Under the pieces are notes generated by a model, which did no database searches, had not been told where the DNA came from, and saw only the letters and a program-made list of their open reading frames with translations. Below, one piece after another: positions 24,366 through 32,248 of a stretch of 64,000 bases of DNA (within the stretch, counting starts at the first letter, position 1; each line of letters starts with the position of its first letter). The stretch is taken from positions 868,001-932,000 of the forward strand of contig CAWDZG010000002.1 in NCBI GenBank assembly GCA_963806955.1. Direction: 5' to 3'. Source of the stretch: Gaiellasilicea sp963806955. GTDB lineage: Bacteria; Actinomycetota; Thermoleophilia; Gaiellales; Gaiellaceae. The position numbers and the translations under genes were made by a program.

Positions 24366-25535
24366 CTAGGAGCCGAGCGAGAAGATGATCTTGTACTCGG
24401 CCGAGTTGTTGGTCGTGTTCTCCTCGCCCGGGACCGGATCGACGTCGACGCGGAGGACGCGCTGCTCGCCGAAGTCGACGGAGGGGAAGTCGCGGAAGAC
24501 GACCGTCTTGGTCTCGCCGGGGTTGATGATGTCGATCGTCTGCTTCTTCACGATCGGCGTCGGGCTCTGCTGGATCGTCAGGGTCACCTGCACCTTGACC
24601 TCCTGGTTGTCGCCCGTGTTCGCGACCGCGACGGCGAAGCCGAGATCGGTGGACGCCTCGATCGGCGGGTTCTCACCCGACGCGGTGAGGGCCTGACCGC
24701 CCGGCACGACCTTGACCGACTCGATCCCGTTCCCGTGCAGGCCGCTGCCGGTGCCGCCGCCGCCCGACGCCGCGGAACCGTTGATGCGCTCCCAGATCGG
24801 CACCATCGAGCGGGTGCTCGCGAGGTCGGGCGTCTGGACGAAGTTCGAGTCGGGCACCTCGAAGCCGCTGATCTTCTCTTGCTGGAGCACCGTCACCGAC
24901 GGCGACATGAAACGGTCATCCCAGAGCACGTCGCTCGTCACGAGCCGCTCGGCCTGCGCGGCGAGGAGCACGCCTGCGGCGGCTGCGTCCTTCGACCCCT
25001 GCGTGCGGCGGAACGCCTCGGCGAGGCCGGCGAGGCCGTCGACGCGGAAGTCGAGCGCGGCGACCGCCTGCTCGTGCGAGGCCCGCAGCGGGCCGGGCGG
25101 GTCGAGGTTCCGCGCGCGGTCGGCGCCGATCTGCTGCTGCTGGACGAGACCGGTGAGCTGCTTCTGCAGGTCGGCGGGCTTGATTCCGGGCGTCGTCAGC
25201 ACGTCGCTGAGCTCGCGGCCGACCCGCTCGGAGTCGCGCCCGACCGCGCCGATGTCCGTCATGTAGTTCCCGTAGGCGTCGCGCTTCTTGTCCGCCTGGC
25301 AGCTCTGTGCCCAGAGCAGGAGCAGGACGACGATCAGAATCGCGAAGGCGATCAGGCCGAGCAGGCGCAGCAGCGGTGTCAGCCCCGGGCCGGGCCGAAT
25401 CGGGCCACGCGGCATGCGTGGCCCCTTCGGGGAGCGCCGGGGGCGACGGAGGGTGCGGTCACCGCGACCCGAGCCCTCCTGGGTCTCGGGCTCCTCGAAG
25501 AAGTCGAACTCGAAGTCTGGCTCGCGCTCGCTCAT
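24366..25535 (-). CDS. Membrane-anchored CARDB-domain protein
   Basis: About 389 residues. An acidic and then very basic cytosolic N-terminus (MSEREPDFEFDFFEEPE, then an Arg/Pro-rich stretch) leads to one membrane helix (GLIAFAILIVVLLLLWAQS) at about residues 55-80. The exported part has a helical region (LQKQLTGLVQQQQIGADRARN) and a C-terminal CARDB-like beta domain. That domain contains TDLGFAVAVANTGDNQEVKVQVTL, INPGETKTVVFRDFPSV and GEENTTNNSAEYKIIFSLGS, the typical ending of this adhesion-like fold. The function is unknown. It heads the operon running down to DUF2199. Confidence 0.82.
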   Translation of the reverse strand: MSEREPDFEFDFFEEPETQEGSGRGDRTLRRPRRSPKGPRMPRGPIRPGPGLTPLLRLLGLIAFAILIVVLLLLWAQSCQADKKRDAYGNYMTDIGAVGRDSERVGRELSDVLTTPGIKPADLQKQLTGLVQQQQIGADRARNLDPPGPLRASHEQAVAALDFRVDGLAGLAEAFRRTQGSKDAAAAGVLLAAQAERLVTSDVLWDDRFMSPSVTVLQQEKISGFEVPDSNFVQTPDLASTRSMVPIWERINGSAASGGGGTGSGLHGNGIESVKVVPGGQALTASGENPPIEASTDLGFAVAVANTGDNQEVKVQVTLTIQQSPTPIVKKQTIDIINPGETKTVVFRDFPSVDFGEQRVLRVDVDPVPGEENTTNNSAEYKIIFSLGS

Positions 25536-25618
25536 GGGAAACGGTGGAACTGCGCCACTGTAACGCCTGGTTCGGACTGGAAGGAATCGCTCCTGCCACG
25601 GCCAACCCGGTCGGGGAC

Positions 25619-27214
25619 GTGTCGCTTGCTGCGCCCGCACTCCCGACCAGGGAGCTCGTCCTCGACCGCTACCGGCCTCTGCGGCCCCTCGGCAGCGGTG
25701 CGTCGGGCTCGGTCTGGCTCGCGCGCGACGAGCGCAACGGCCTCGACGTGGCGCTGAAGATCGTGCCCCGGGAGGGCAAGGCAGCAGCCCGCGCCGAGCG
25801 CGAGGCGGAGGCCGCCGCCCGGCTCCGCCACGAGCGCTGCCTGCGCGCCTATGGGTTCGGCTCCGACTCGGGCCATGTCTACATCGCCTACGAGTACGTC
25901 GCCGGCCGCACGCTCCGCGACGCGATGCGGGCGGGCGAGCTGCGCGACGGCCAGGCGGTCGAGGCGGCCGCCCAGATCCTCGAGGGCCTCGCGCACGCAC
26001 ACGCCCGCGGGATCGTGCACCGCGACGTCAAACCGTCCAACGTGCTCCTCGCGGGCGAGGACGGGATCTCCGTGCGGCTGCTCGACTTCGGCCTGGCGCA
26101 GTTCGACGAGGCCGAGACGCTCACCGCCGTCGGCGACGTCCCCGGCACGCTGGCCTACATCTCCCCCGAGCGGCTGCGCGGCCGCGAGGCCTGCGCCGCG
26201 AGCGACGTCTGGGCGGTCGGGATCGTGCTCTGGGAGGCGCTCGCCGGCAAGCACCCGTTCTGGGGGGTGCCGCTGCAGCAGATGGCCGGGACGATCGAGT
26301 CCGGGCCGCCCCCGCTCGTGCAGGAGCGGCCCGACCTGCCGAAGCGCCTGCTCGCGGCGATCGGTCACGCCCTCACGGACGAGCCGGGCAAGCGCCCGCC
26401 CGCCGCGGCGCTGGCGAAGGAACTGCGGAGCGCGCTCGCAGGGCCGCGGCGCGCGACGAGCCCGGCGAGCCGCGTATCGACGCAGACCTCGCTGGCCGGG
26501 ATCGCCCGGCTCGCGCCTGCCGCGGCCACCGGCGTCGCAGCCGGAGCGGGTGCGGCGGCGCTGCCCTTCTACCCATCGGGAGCTGCTGCGGCGATCGGCG
26601 CGGTCACAGCCCTCGTTGCGCTGCGCAACCCCCGCGGCGGGCTCGCGCTCGCGCTGGCGGCACCCATCTTTCCGCTCGGGAACGTCTCGCTCGGCCTCGC
26701 GTTCGCGTACGGGGCGCTCGCGCTCGGCTGGCTCGCGCTCGGCTGGCGCGACGCCCGCCTCGGCGTCGCCTTCCTGGCCGGGCCGCTGCTCGCCGCCGTC
26801 GGCCTGCTGGGGCTCGTTCCACTCGCCGTCCTGCCCGTGCGGGGCGCTGTGCGCCGTGCCGCCCAGGCGCTCGCCGCGGTGACCGTCGCAGCCGTCACGG
26901 CCGCGATCCGCGGCGTGGAGCTGCCGTTCGGGCAGGGCGTCGCCCAGCCCGTCGACCTCGAGGCGACGGAGAACGCCCTCGCCGCGGCCCAGGCCCTGCT
27001 CGCAGCCGTCCCGGCCGGGATCGCGCTCGAGGCGCTCGCCCTCGCAGCCGTCGCCGCCGCGGCCCCGTACGCCCGCACCCCGTGGCGGATCGCCGGCCTG
27101 GGCGCCGGCACGCTCGCGGCGACGCTCCTGCTCGTGCCCGCGGCGCCCGCAGCCCCGCTCGTGCTCGCGGTCTGGCTCACCTGCGCCGGACTGGCACTCA
27201 AGTTCGCGCATTAG
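25619..27214 (+). CDS. Serine/threonine protein kinase with a hydrophobic C-terminal half
   Basis: About 531 residues from GTG at 25619; the start is uncertain. The kinase domain covers residues ~18-275: LGSGASGSVWLARD, VALKIV with the lysine, GIVHRDVKPSNVLLA, LLDFGLAQF, GTLAYISPERL. The following ~250 residues are very rich in alanine, leucine and glycine, with perhaps six membrane segments (for example GAAAAIGAVTALVALR, VAFLAGPLLAAVGLLGLVPLAV). There are no PASTA repeats. It lies just upstream of the fhaA operon, on the same strand, and may feed the same phospho-signalling circuit. Confidence 0.88.
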   Translation: MSLAAPALPTRELVLDRYRPLRPLGSGASGSVWLARDERNGLDVALKIVPREGKAAARAEREAEAAARLRHERCLRAYGFGSDSGHVYIAYEYVAGRTLRDAMRAGELRDGQAVEAAAQILEGLAHAHARGIVHRDVKPSNVLLAGEDGISVRLLDFGLAQFDEAETLTAVGDVPGTLAYISPERLRGREACAASDVWAVGIVLWEALAGKHPFWGVPLQQMAGTIESGPPPLVQERPDLPKRLLAAIGHALTDEPGKRPPAAALAKELRSALAGPRRATSPASRVSTQTSLAGIARLAPAAATGVAAGAGAAALPFYPSGAAAAIGAVTALVALRNPRGGLALALAAPIFPLGNVSLGLAFAYGALALGWLALGWRDARLGVAFLAGPLLAAVGLLGLVPLAVLPVRGAVRRAAQALAAVTVAAVTAAIRGVELPFGQGVAQPVDLEATENALAAAQALLAAVPAGIALEALALAAVAAAAPYARTPWRIAGLGAGTLAATLLLVPAAPAAPLVLAVWLTCAGLALKFAH

Positions 27215-27217
27215 ACT
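27212..27217 (+). promoter_or_regulatory. Candidate -10 box of the fhaA operon
   Basis: TAGACT overlaps the stop codon of the upstream kinase, 32 bases before the fhaA ATG, giving a short leader with a GGAGGGAAAGGAG ribosome site. Read-through from the kinase gene is also possible. Confidence 0.45.
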
Positions 27218-27249
27218 CGCGGCCGGAGGGAAAGGAGTCCTCCGACCGC

Positions 27250-28035
27250 ATGAGCGTCCTCCGCAGCATCGAGCAGAAGATCGAAGGCCTCTTCGAGGGC
27301 CTGTTCGGCCGTGCCTTCCGCACGCACGTGCAGCCGGTCGAGCTCGCGCGCAAGCTCGCGAAGGAGATGGACGAGCACCGGACGATCTCCGTCTCGCGCG
27401 TGTACGTGCCCAACGAGTACTCCGTCTACCTCTCCGAGGCCGACCGGGAGCAGTTCACGGGCTACGAGGGCTCGCTCGTGGGCGAGCTGCAGGACTATCT
27501 CGTCGAGCACGCCCGGCGCGAGAGCTACGCGATGCTGACACCGCCGAACGTCCTGATGAAGACCGACGCCGACCTCTCGATCGGCGAGTTCGGGATCGCG
27601 ACCCGGATGGTGCAGCCCGAGGGCAAGCGCGGCCCGCAGCTCGACGAGCCGGCCTCCCAGGTGGCGCCAGGCGAGACGATGATCTACAAGGCGAAGCCGC
27701 CACAGCCGACCGAGGCCGCGTCCCCCGTCGACCTCGGGATCGAGGAGGAGAGCTACTCCCTGACGCTGAACGGCCGCACGCACGCGATCACCGGCGCCAA
27801 GGTCGTGCTCGGCCGGTCGAAGGACTGCGACGTGCAAGTCGAGGACGCCAACGTCTCGCGCCGCCACGCCGAGCTCCGCCGCGAGGGCTCCGGCTGGTGG
27901 CTCGTCGACCTCGACTCGACGAACGGGACGACGCTGAACGGCAAGCGCGTGCAAAAGTCGAAACTGAACGACGGCGACAAGATCACGCTCGGCGACACGT
28001 CGCTCGTCTTCGCGAAGCGACCGGGCGGCGCATGA
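27250..28035 (+). CDS. fhaA: FhaA-like FHA-domain protein (DUF3662-FHA)
   Basis: A 261-residue cytosolic signalling protein. The N-terminal DUF3662 domain (SVLRSIEQKIEGLFEGLFGRAF, QPVELARKLAKEMDEHRTIS) is joined by a linker to a C-terminal FHA domain, about residues 170-258. Its phosphothreonine-binding motifs are VVLGRSKDCDVQVEDANVSRRHAEL and DLDSTNGTTLNGKRV. In mycobacteria the homologue binds phosphorylated targets of PknB and tunes late peptidoglycan precursor steps. It overlaps fhaB by ATGA and is first in the cell-division signalling operon. Confidence 0.93.
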   Translation: MSVLRSIEQKIEGLFEGLFGRAFRTHVQPVELARKLAKEMDEHRTISVSRVYVPNEYSVYLSEADREQFTGYEGSLVGELQDYLVEHARRESYAMLTPPNVLMKTDADLSIGEFGIATRMVQPEGKRGPQLDEPASQVAPGETMIYKAKPPQPTEAASPVDLGIEEESYSLTLNGRTHAITGAKVVLGRSKDCDVQVEDANVSRRHAELRREGSGWWLVDLDSTNGTTLNGKRVQKSKLNDGDKITLGDTSLVFAKRPGGA

Positions 28036-28508
28036 ACATCGCCGTCGACGAGGCGCTGCTGATCCTGAAGGTGGGCTTCATCGTCCTGCTCTACCTCTTC
28101 ATCTGGCGGATCGTCCGCAGCGCCAGCCGTGACTTTCGCAGCGGCCCGGCCAGCGAGAGCATGATCATCGCGCCGGGTGAGGCCGCCGCGCTCGGCCTCG
28201 CCCCGGCCCGGCGGGCGAAGCTTGTCGTGCTCAAGAGCCCCGCGCTGGACGCGGGCGAGGAGGTCGCGATCGACTCGCTGCCCGTCGGGATCGGCCGCGG
28301 CGGCCAGAACGAGGTGCCGCTCGACGGCGACGAGTTCGCGTCGGCGCAGCACGCCCGCTTCGAGTCGAAGCGCGACGGGCTCTGGGTCGAGGACACCGGC
28401 TCGACGAACGGCACCTTCGTCAACGGCGCTCGCGTGACGACGCCGCGGCGCCTCTCCAAGGGCGACGTCGTCCGCGTCGGCCAGACCGACTTCCGGGTGG
28501 AGGTCTGA
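28032..28508 (+). CDS. fhaB: FhaB-like membrane-anchored FHA protein
   Basis: A 158-residue protein with an N-terminal membrane helix (LLILKVGFIVLLYLFIWRIV). A C-terminal FHA domain from about residue 75 contains VGIGRGGQNEVPLDGDEFASAQHARF and VEDTGSTNGTFVNGARV. It corresponds to FhaB/FipA of mycobacteria, which sits at the division site and recognises phosphothreonine made by PknA/PknB. It overlaps fhaA (ATGA) and pstP (TGATG). Confidence 0.92.
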   Translation: MNIAVDEALLILKVGFIVLLYLFIWRIVRSASRDFRSGPASESMIIAPGEAAALGLAPARRAKLVVLKSPALDAGEEVAIDSLPVGIGRGGQNEVPLDGDEFASAQHARFESKRDGLWVEDTGSTNGTFVNGARVTTPRRLSKGDVVRVGQTDFRVEV

Positions 28509-29458
28509 TGCGCTCGGCCGCCGCCACGGACCCCGGCCGCCGCCGGCGCCACAACGAAGACAACTACGTCTGCCAGCCGCCGCTCTTTGCGATCGCCGAC
28601 GGCATGGGCGGAGCCCAGGCGGGCGAGGTCGCATCCGGGCTCGCCGCCGCGGTGCTCGAGGAGGCCGGCGGCGACGAGCGGGGCGAGCAGCGGGTCGAGT
28701 CGCTGATCCACGAGGCCAACCGCCGCGTCTTCCAGCGCTCGAACGAGGATGCGGCCACCTCCGGGATGGGCACGACGATGACCGTCGCGCTCGTCGACGG
28801 GAGCACGATCGCCTTCGGCCACGTCGGCGACTCGCGCGGCTACCGCCTCCGCGCCGGCGAGCTGGAGCAGCTCACGGACGACCACTCGCTCGTGGGCGAG
28901 CTCGTCCGCAGCGGCAAGCTCTCGGTCGAGGAGGCCGAGTCGCACCCGCAGCGCTCCGTGATCACCCGCGCGCTCGGCACTGAGCCCGACGTCGACGTCG
29001 ACACGTTCACCGTCGAGGCGGAACCGGGCGACGTCTACCTGCTCTGCTCGGACGGGCTCACGGACATGATCTCCGGCCATGAGATCCACACGCTGCTCGA
29101 GCAGCAGGACGACCTCGAGCGCGCCGCCCGGGCGCTGATCGACGCCGCGAACGCGGGCGGCGGCGACGACAACATCACCGTCGTCCTCTTCTCGATCGAC
29201 GCAGTGGACGACACCGGCGACACGGCGCAGCTGCCGGCGGCGGAGCCCGGGCCCGACGACGAGGACACGCTCTCCGGACTCGACGCCGTGCCGGCCGTCG
29301 ACACGGCAGTGATCCCCGCGACCGAGATCGAGGAGCACCTGCGCAAGAACCCGCCCGAGCGCCCGCGCCGCCGGATCTTCCCGCTCGTCATGTTGGTGGT
29401 CCTGCTCGCCGCGCTCGCCGCGCTCGTCGTTCTCGCGGTCTGGGGGCTGACCCGCTGA
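28508..29458 (+). CDS. pstP: PP2C-type serine/threonine phosphatase
   Basis: A 316-residue membrane protein phosphatase that reverses kinase action. The catalytic domain shows ATDPGRRRRHNEDNYV, FAIADGMGGAQAGEVAS, GMGTTMTVALVDG, HVGDSRGYRLRAGELEQLT, DVYLLCSDGLTDMIS and AGGGDDNITVV; the aspartates bind metal ions. A juxtamembrane stretch rich in acidic residues precedes one C-terminal helix (FPLVMLVVLLAALAALVVLAVWG). The extracellular part is negligible, unlike the mycobacterial enzyme. It is coupled to fhaB and followed at once by rodA. Confidence 0.95.
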   Translation: MRSAAATDPGRRRRHNEDNYVCQPPLFAIADGMGGAQAGEVASGLAAAVLEEAGGDERGEQRVESLIHEANRRVFQRSNEDAATSGMGTTMTVALVDGSTIAFGHVGDSRGYRLRAGELEQLTDDHSLVGELVRSGKLSVEEAESHPQRSVITRALGTEPDVDVDTFTVEAEPGDVYLLCSDGLTDMISGHEIHTLLEQQDDLERAARALIDAANAGGGDDNITVVLFSIDAVDDTGDTAQLPAAEPGPDDEDTLSGLDAVPAVDTAVIPATEIEEHLRKNPPERPRRRIFPLVMLVVLLAALAALVVLAVWGLTR

Positions 29459-29493
29459 GCCTTCGCAATCGTGAACTGCTGAACCTGATCGCC

Positions 29494-30768
29494 GTGGGGC
29501 TCCTCACGGCGATCGGCTTTGCAAGCGTCTACATCGCCCGCTCGTCGCTCGTCGACGCCGGCTCGCTCATCTACGCCGGCGTCTTCGTCGGCCTCTATCT
29601 GGCCGCCCACGTCGTCGCGCGGCTCACGGTTCCCGACGCCGACCCGGTGCTCCTGCCGCTCGCCGCGCTGCTCTCGGCCTTCGGCGTCACCGTCATCTAC
29701 CGGCTCGAGCCCGACGACGCGATCCGGCAGAGCCTCTGGGTGGTGATCGGGGTCGCCCTCTTCGCACTGACGATCTTCCTGCTCCGGCGCGACTACCGCG
29801 TGCTCGAGCAGTACAAGTACCTGTTCGGGATCAGTGCGATCGTGCTGATGATGCTGCCCGCGCTCCCCGGCGTCGGGCAGACGATCAACGGCGCCCGTCT
29901 CTGGGTGAAGGTCGGCTCGTTCCAGTTCCAGCCGGGCGAGCTGGCGAAGATCTTCCTGATCGTCTTCCTCGCCGGCTACCTGCGCGACAAGCGCGAGGTG
30001 CTGGCCCAGGGCCGGCTGAAGGACTTCGGGCCGCTGCTCCTGATCTGGGGCGCGGCGATGCTCGTGCTCGTGCAGACGAACGACCTCGGCAGCGCGCTGC
30101 TGCAGTTCGGGATCTTCCTCGCGATGCTCTACGTCGCCACCGGCCGGGCCGCGTACGCGCTCGCGGGCCTCGGCCTCTTCATCGCCGGCTCCGCCGCCGT
30201 CTACCGTTTCATCGGCCACGTCCAGGAGCGCGTGACGATCTGGCTGCACCCGTGGACGGAGTCGCCGGTCCTCTGCGCCCAGACCGGCGAGCTCGCGCTC
30301 CGCCAGGACTGCGGCTCGTTCCAGCTCGTCAAGAGCCTCTACTCGATCGGCAACGGCGGCTTCGGCGGCACCGGCCTCGGCAAGGGGACGTTCACGACCA
30401 CCGCCGGCGATCCGATCATCCCCTTCCTCAACACCGACTTCATCTACTCCGCGATCGCGCAGGAGCTCGGGCTCGTCGGCGCCGCGGGCCTGCTGCTCGT
30501 CTTCATGCTCTTCGTCGCGCGCGGCTTCCGCGTGGCGCTGCTCGCCGACGACGGCTTCTCGAAGCTGCTCGCAGCCGGCCTCACGTTCGGCTTCGCGCTG
30601 CAGACGTTCATCATCGTCGGCGGCGTGCTGCGGGTGATTCCGCTGACCGGGATCACGCTCCCGTTCGTGTCGTACGGCGGCTCGAGCGTCGTGGCGAACT
30701 TCATCCTGCTCGCGCTGCTGCTGCTCGTCTCCGATCGCGCGAACGCCCAGGCGGCGAGGAGCCGATGA
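29494..30768 (+). CDS. rodA: FtsW/RodA/SpoVE-family peptidoglycan polymerase
   Basis: SEDS-family glycosyltransferase that polymerises lipid II, working with the class B PBP encoded next. At least 424 residues with about ten helices. Landmarks are RLEPDDAIRQSLWVVIGVAL, INGARLWVKVGSFQFQPGELAKI with the conserved glutamate, TNDLGSALLQFGIFLAMLY, the long extracellular loop ending GGFGGTGLGKG, and LTGITLPFVSYGGSSV. GTG at 29494 would start inside the first helix. A CTG at 29455, overlapping the pstP stop as CTGA, would add LSLRNRELLNLIA and a full first helix, so the true start may be a rare CTG. Confidence 0.93.
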   Translation: MGLLTAIGFASVYIARSSLVDAGSLIYAGVFVGLYLAAHVVARLTVPDADPVLLPLAALLSAFGVTVIYRLEPDDAIRQSLWVVIGVALFALTIFLLRRDYRVLEQYKYLFGISAIVLMMLPALPGVGQTINGARLWVKVGSFQFQPGELAKIFLIVFLAGYLRDKREVLAQGRLKDFGPLLLIWGAAMLVLVQTNDLGSALLQFGIFLAMLYVATGRAAYALAGLGLFIAGSAAVYRFIGHVQERVTIWLHPWTESPVLCAQTGELALRQDCGSFQLVKSLYSIGNGGFGGTGLGKGTFTTTAGDPIIPFLNTDFIYSAIAQELGLVGAAGLLLVFMLFVARGFRVALLADDGFSKLLAAGLTFGFALQTFIIVGGVLRVIPLTGITLPFVSYGGSSVVANFILLALLLLVSDRANAQAARSR

Positions 30769-32237
30769 ACCGGCAGATCACCCGGCTCGCGCTCACGGGC
30801 GTCGGCCTGATCGTCGTCCTCGTCGTCGCGACCACGTACTGGCAGGCCTGGGCCGCAGGCGACCTCGCCGACCGCCAGGACAACCAGATCCAGCGGGTCG
30901 CCCAGTTCACGATCAAGCGCGGCGAGATCCGCAGCAACGGCGTGGTCCTCGCGAAGAACCGCCCGGAGAAGGTCGGCGGCCGGACGCTCTACTTCCGCGA
31001 GTACCCGCAGGACGGCCTCGCCTCGCACGTGACCGGCTATTCGACCCAGTCCCGCTTCCGCACCGGGCTCGAGCGGTCGCAGAACGACTACCTGACCGGC
31101 TCGAACGCGAACCTCTCCACCGTGCTCGACACGGCGGTCGACCGGCTCAAGGGCGCCACGATCAAGGGCAACGACATCGTGCTGACGCTGAACCCGCGGG
31201 CGCAGCGGGCGGCCCAGAGCGCGCTCGGCAGCCGCTGCGGCGCCGTCGTCGCGCTCGAGCCCGCCACCGGCAAGGTGCTCGTGATGGTCTCCTCGCCGAC
31301 CTTCGACCCGAACCTCGTCGAGGGCAAGTTCGACCAGGTGACGGGCGTGAAGGCCGACTGCACGCGGCCCGACGCGCTCCTCAACCGCGCCACGGCCGGG
31401 CTGTACGCGCCGGGCTCGACCTTCAAGGTGGTCACCGCCGCCGCGGCGATCGACTCGGGCAAGTTCCAGCCGGACTCGACCTTCGTCGACCCGGGTTACT
31501 GCGAGGTCTACGGGAAGCGCGTCAACAACTACGACACGAACCGCCCCTTCGGCCGCCTCGATCTCCGCACCGCGCTGAAGAACTCCGTCAACTCGGTCTT
31601 CTGCAACATCGGCAAGGAGCTCGGCGCGAAGCAGCTCGTCGAGTACTCGAAGCGGTTCGGCTTCTACTCGACGCCGCCGCTCGAGACGCCCTCGAACGAG
31701 CGCGCCGAGAGCGGCCTCTACTCGGAGGGGAAGCTCTTCGATCCGAAGGAGGACACGGACGTCGACCCGGGCCGGTTCGCCTTCGGCCAGGAACGCCTGC
31801 TGGTGACGCCGCTGCAGATGGCGATGGTCGCGGCGACGATCGCGAACGACGGCGTCGTGATGCGGCCGCAGGTGGTCGACCGGATCGTCGCGCCCGACGG
31901 CTCGATCGTCGTCCGCTCGAAGCCCGAGGAGCTCGGGCGGGCGGTCAAGGCGGAGACGGCCCGCGCGGTCGCGGCGATGATGAAGGAGGCGGTCGAGGGC
32001 GGCACCGGCACCGCCGCTCGGATCTCCGGCCTCACCGTCGGCGGCAAGACCGGGACCGCCGAGACCGGGATCGAAGGGCTGAACACGACCTGGTTCATCT
32101 CCTACGCCGGCAAGGACCAGCCGCAGGTCGCGCTCGCCGTCGTGGTCGAGCAGCAGAACTCCACCGGCGGCGCCACCGCCGCTCCGGTCGCCCGTGACGT
32201 CCTGCAGGCACTCCTCGGGGGCGCGGCGAACTCCTAA
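30765..32237 (+). CDS. pbpA: Class B penicillin-binding protein (transpeptidase)
   Basis: 490 residues; cross-links peptidoglycan outside the cell. It has a short cytosolic tail, one membrane helix (GVGLIVVLVVATTYWQAWAA), then the PBP dimerisation region. The transpeptidase domain from about residue 150 has the active serine motif APGSTFKVVTAAAA, the SVN triad element in LKNSVNSVFCNIG, and KTGTAETG. Like mycobacterial PbpA it is small and lacks extra modules. It overlaps rodA by ATGA, and the two probably act as one polymerase-transpeptidase complex. Confidence 0.95.
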   Translation: MNRQITRLALTGVGLIVVLVVATTYWQAWAAGDLADRQDNQIQRVAQFTIKRGEIRSNGVVLAKNRPEKVGGRTLYFREYPQDGLASHVTGYSTQSRFRTGLERSQNDYLTGSNANLSTVLDTAVDRLKGATIKGNDIVLTLNPRAQRAAQSALGSRCGAVVALEPATGKVLVMVSSPTFDPNLVEGKFDQVTGVKADCTRPDALLNRATAGLYAPGSTFKVVTAAAAIDSGKFQPDSTFVDPGYCEVYGKRVNNYDTNRPFGRLDLRTALKNSVNSVFCNIGKELGAKQLVEYSKRFGFYSTPPLETPSNERAESGLYSEGKLFDPKEDTDVDPGRFAFGQERLLVTPLQMAMVAATIANDGVVMRPQVVDRIVAPDGSIVVRSKPEELGRAVKAETARAVAAMMKEAVEGGTGTAARISGLTVGGKTGTAETGIEGLNTTWFISYAGKDQPQVALAVVVEQQNSTGGATAAPVARDVLQALLGGAANS

Positions 32238-32248
32238 CCTGTCCCGTT

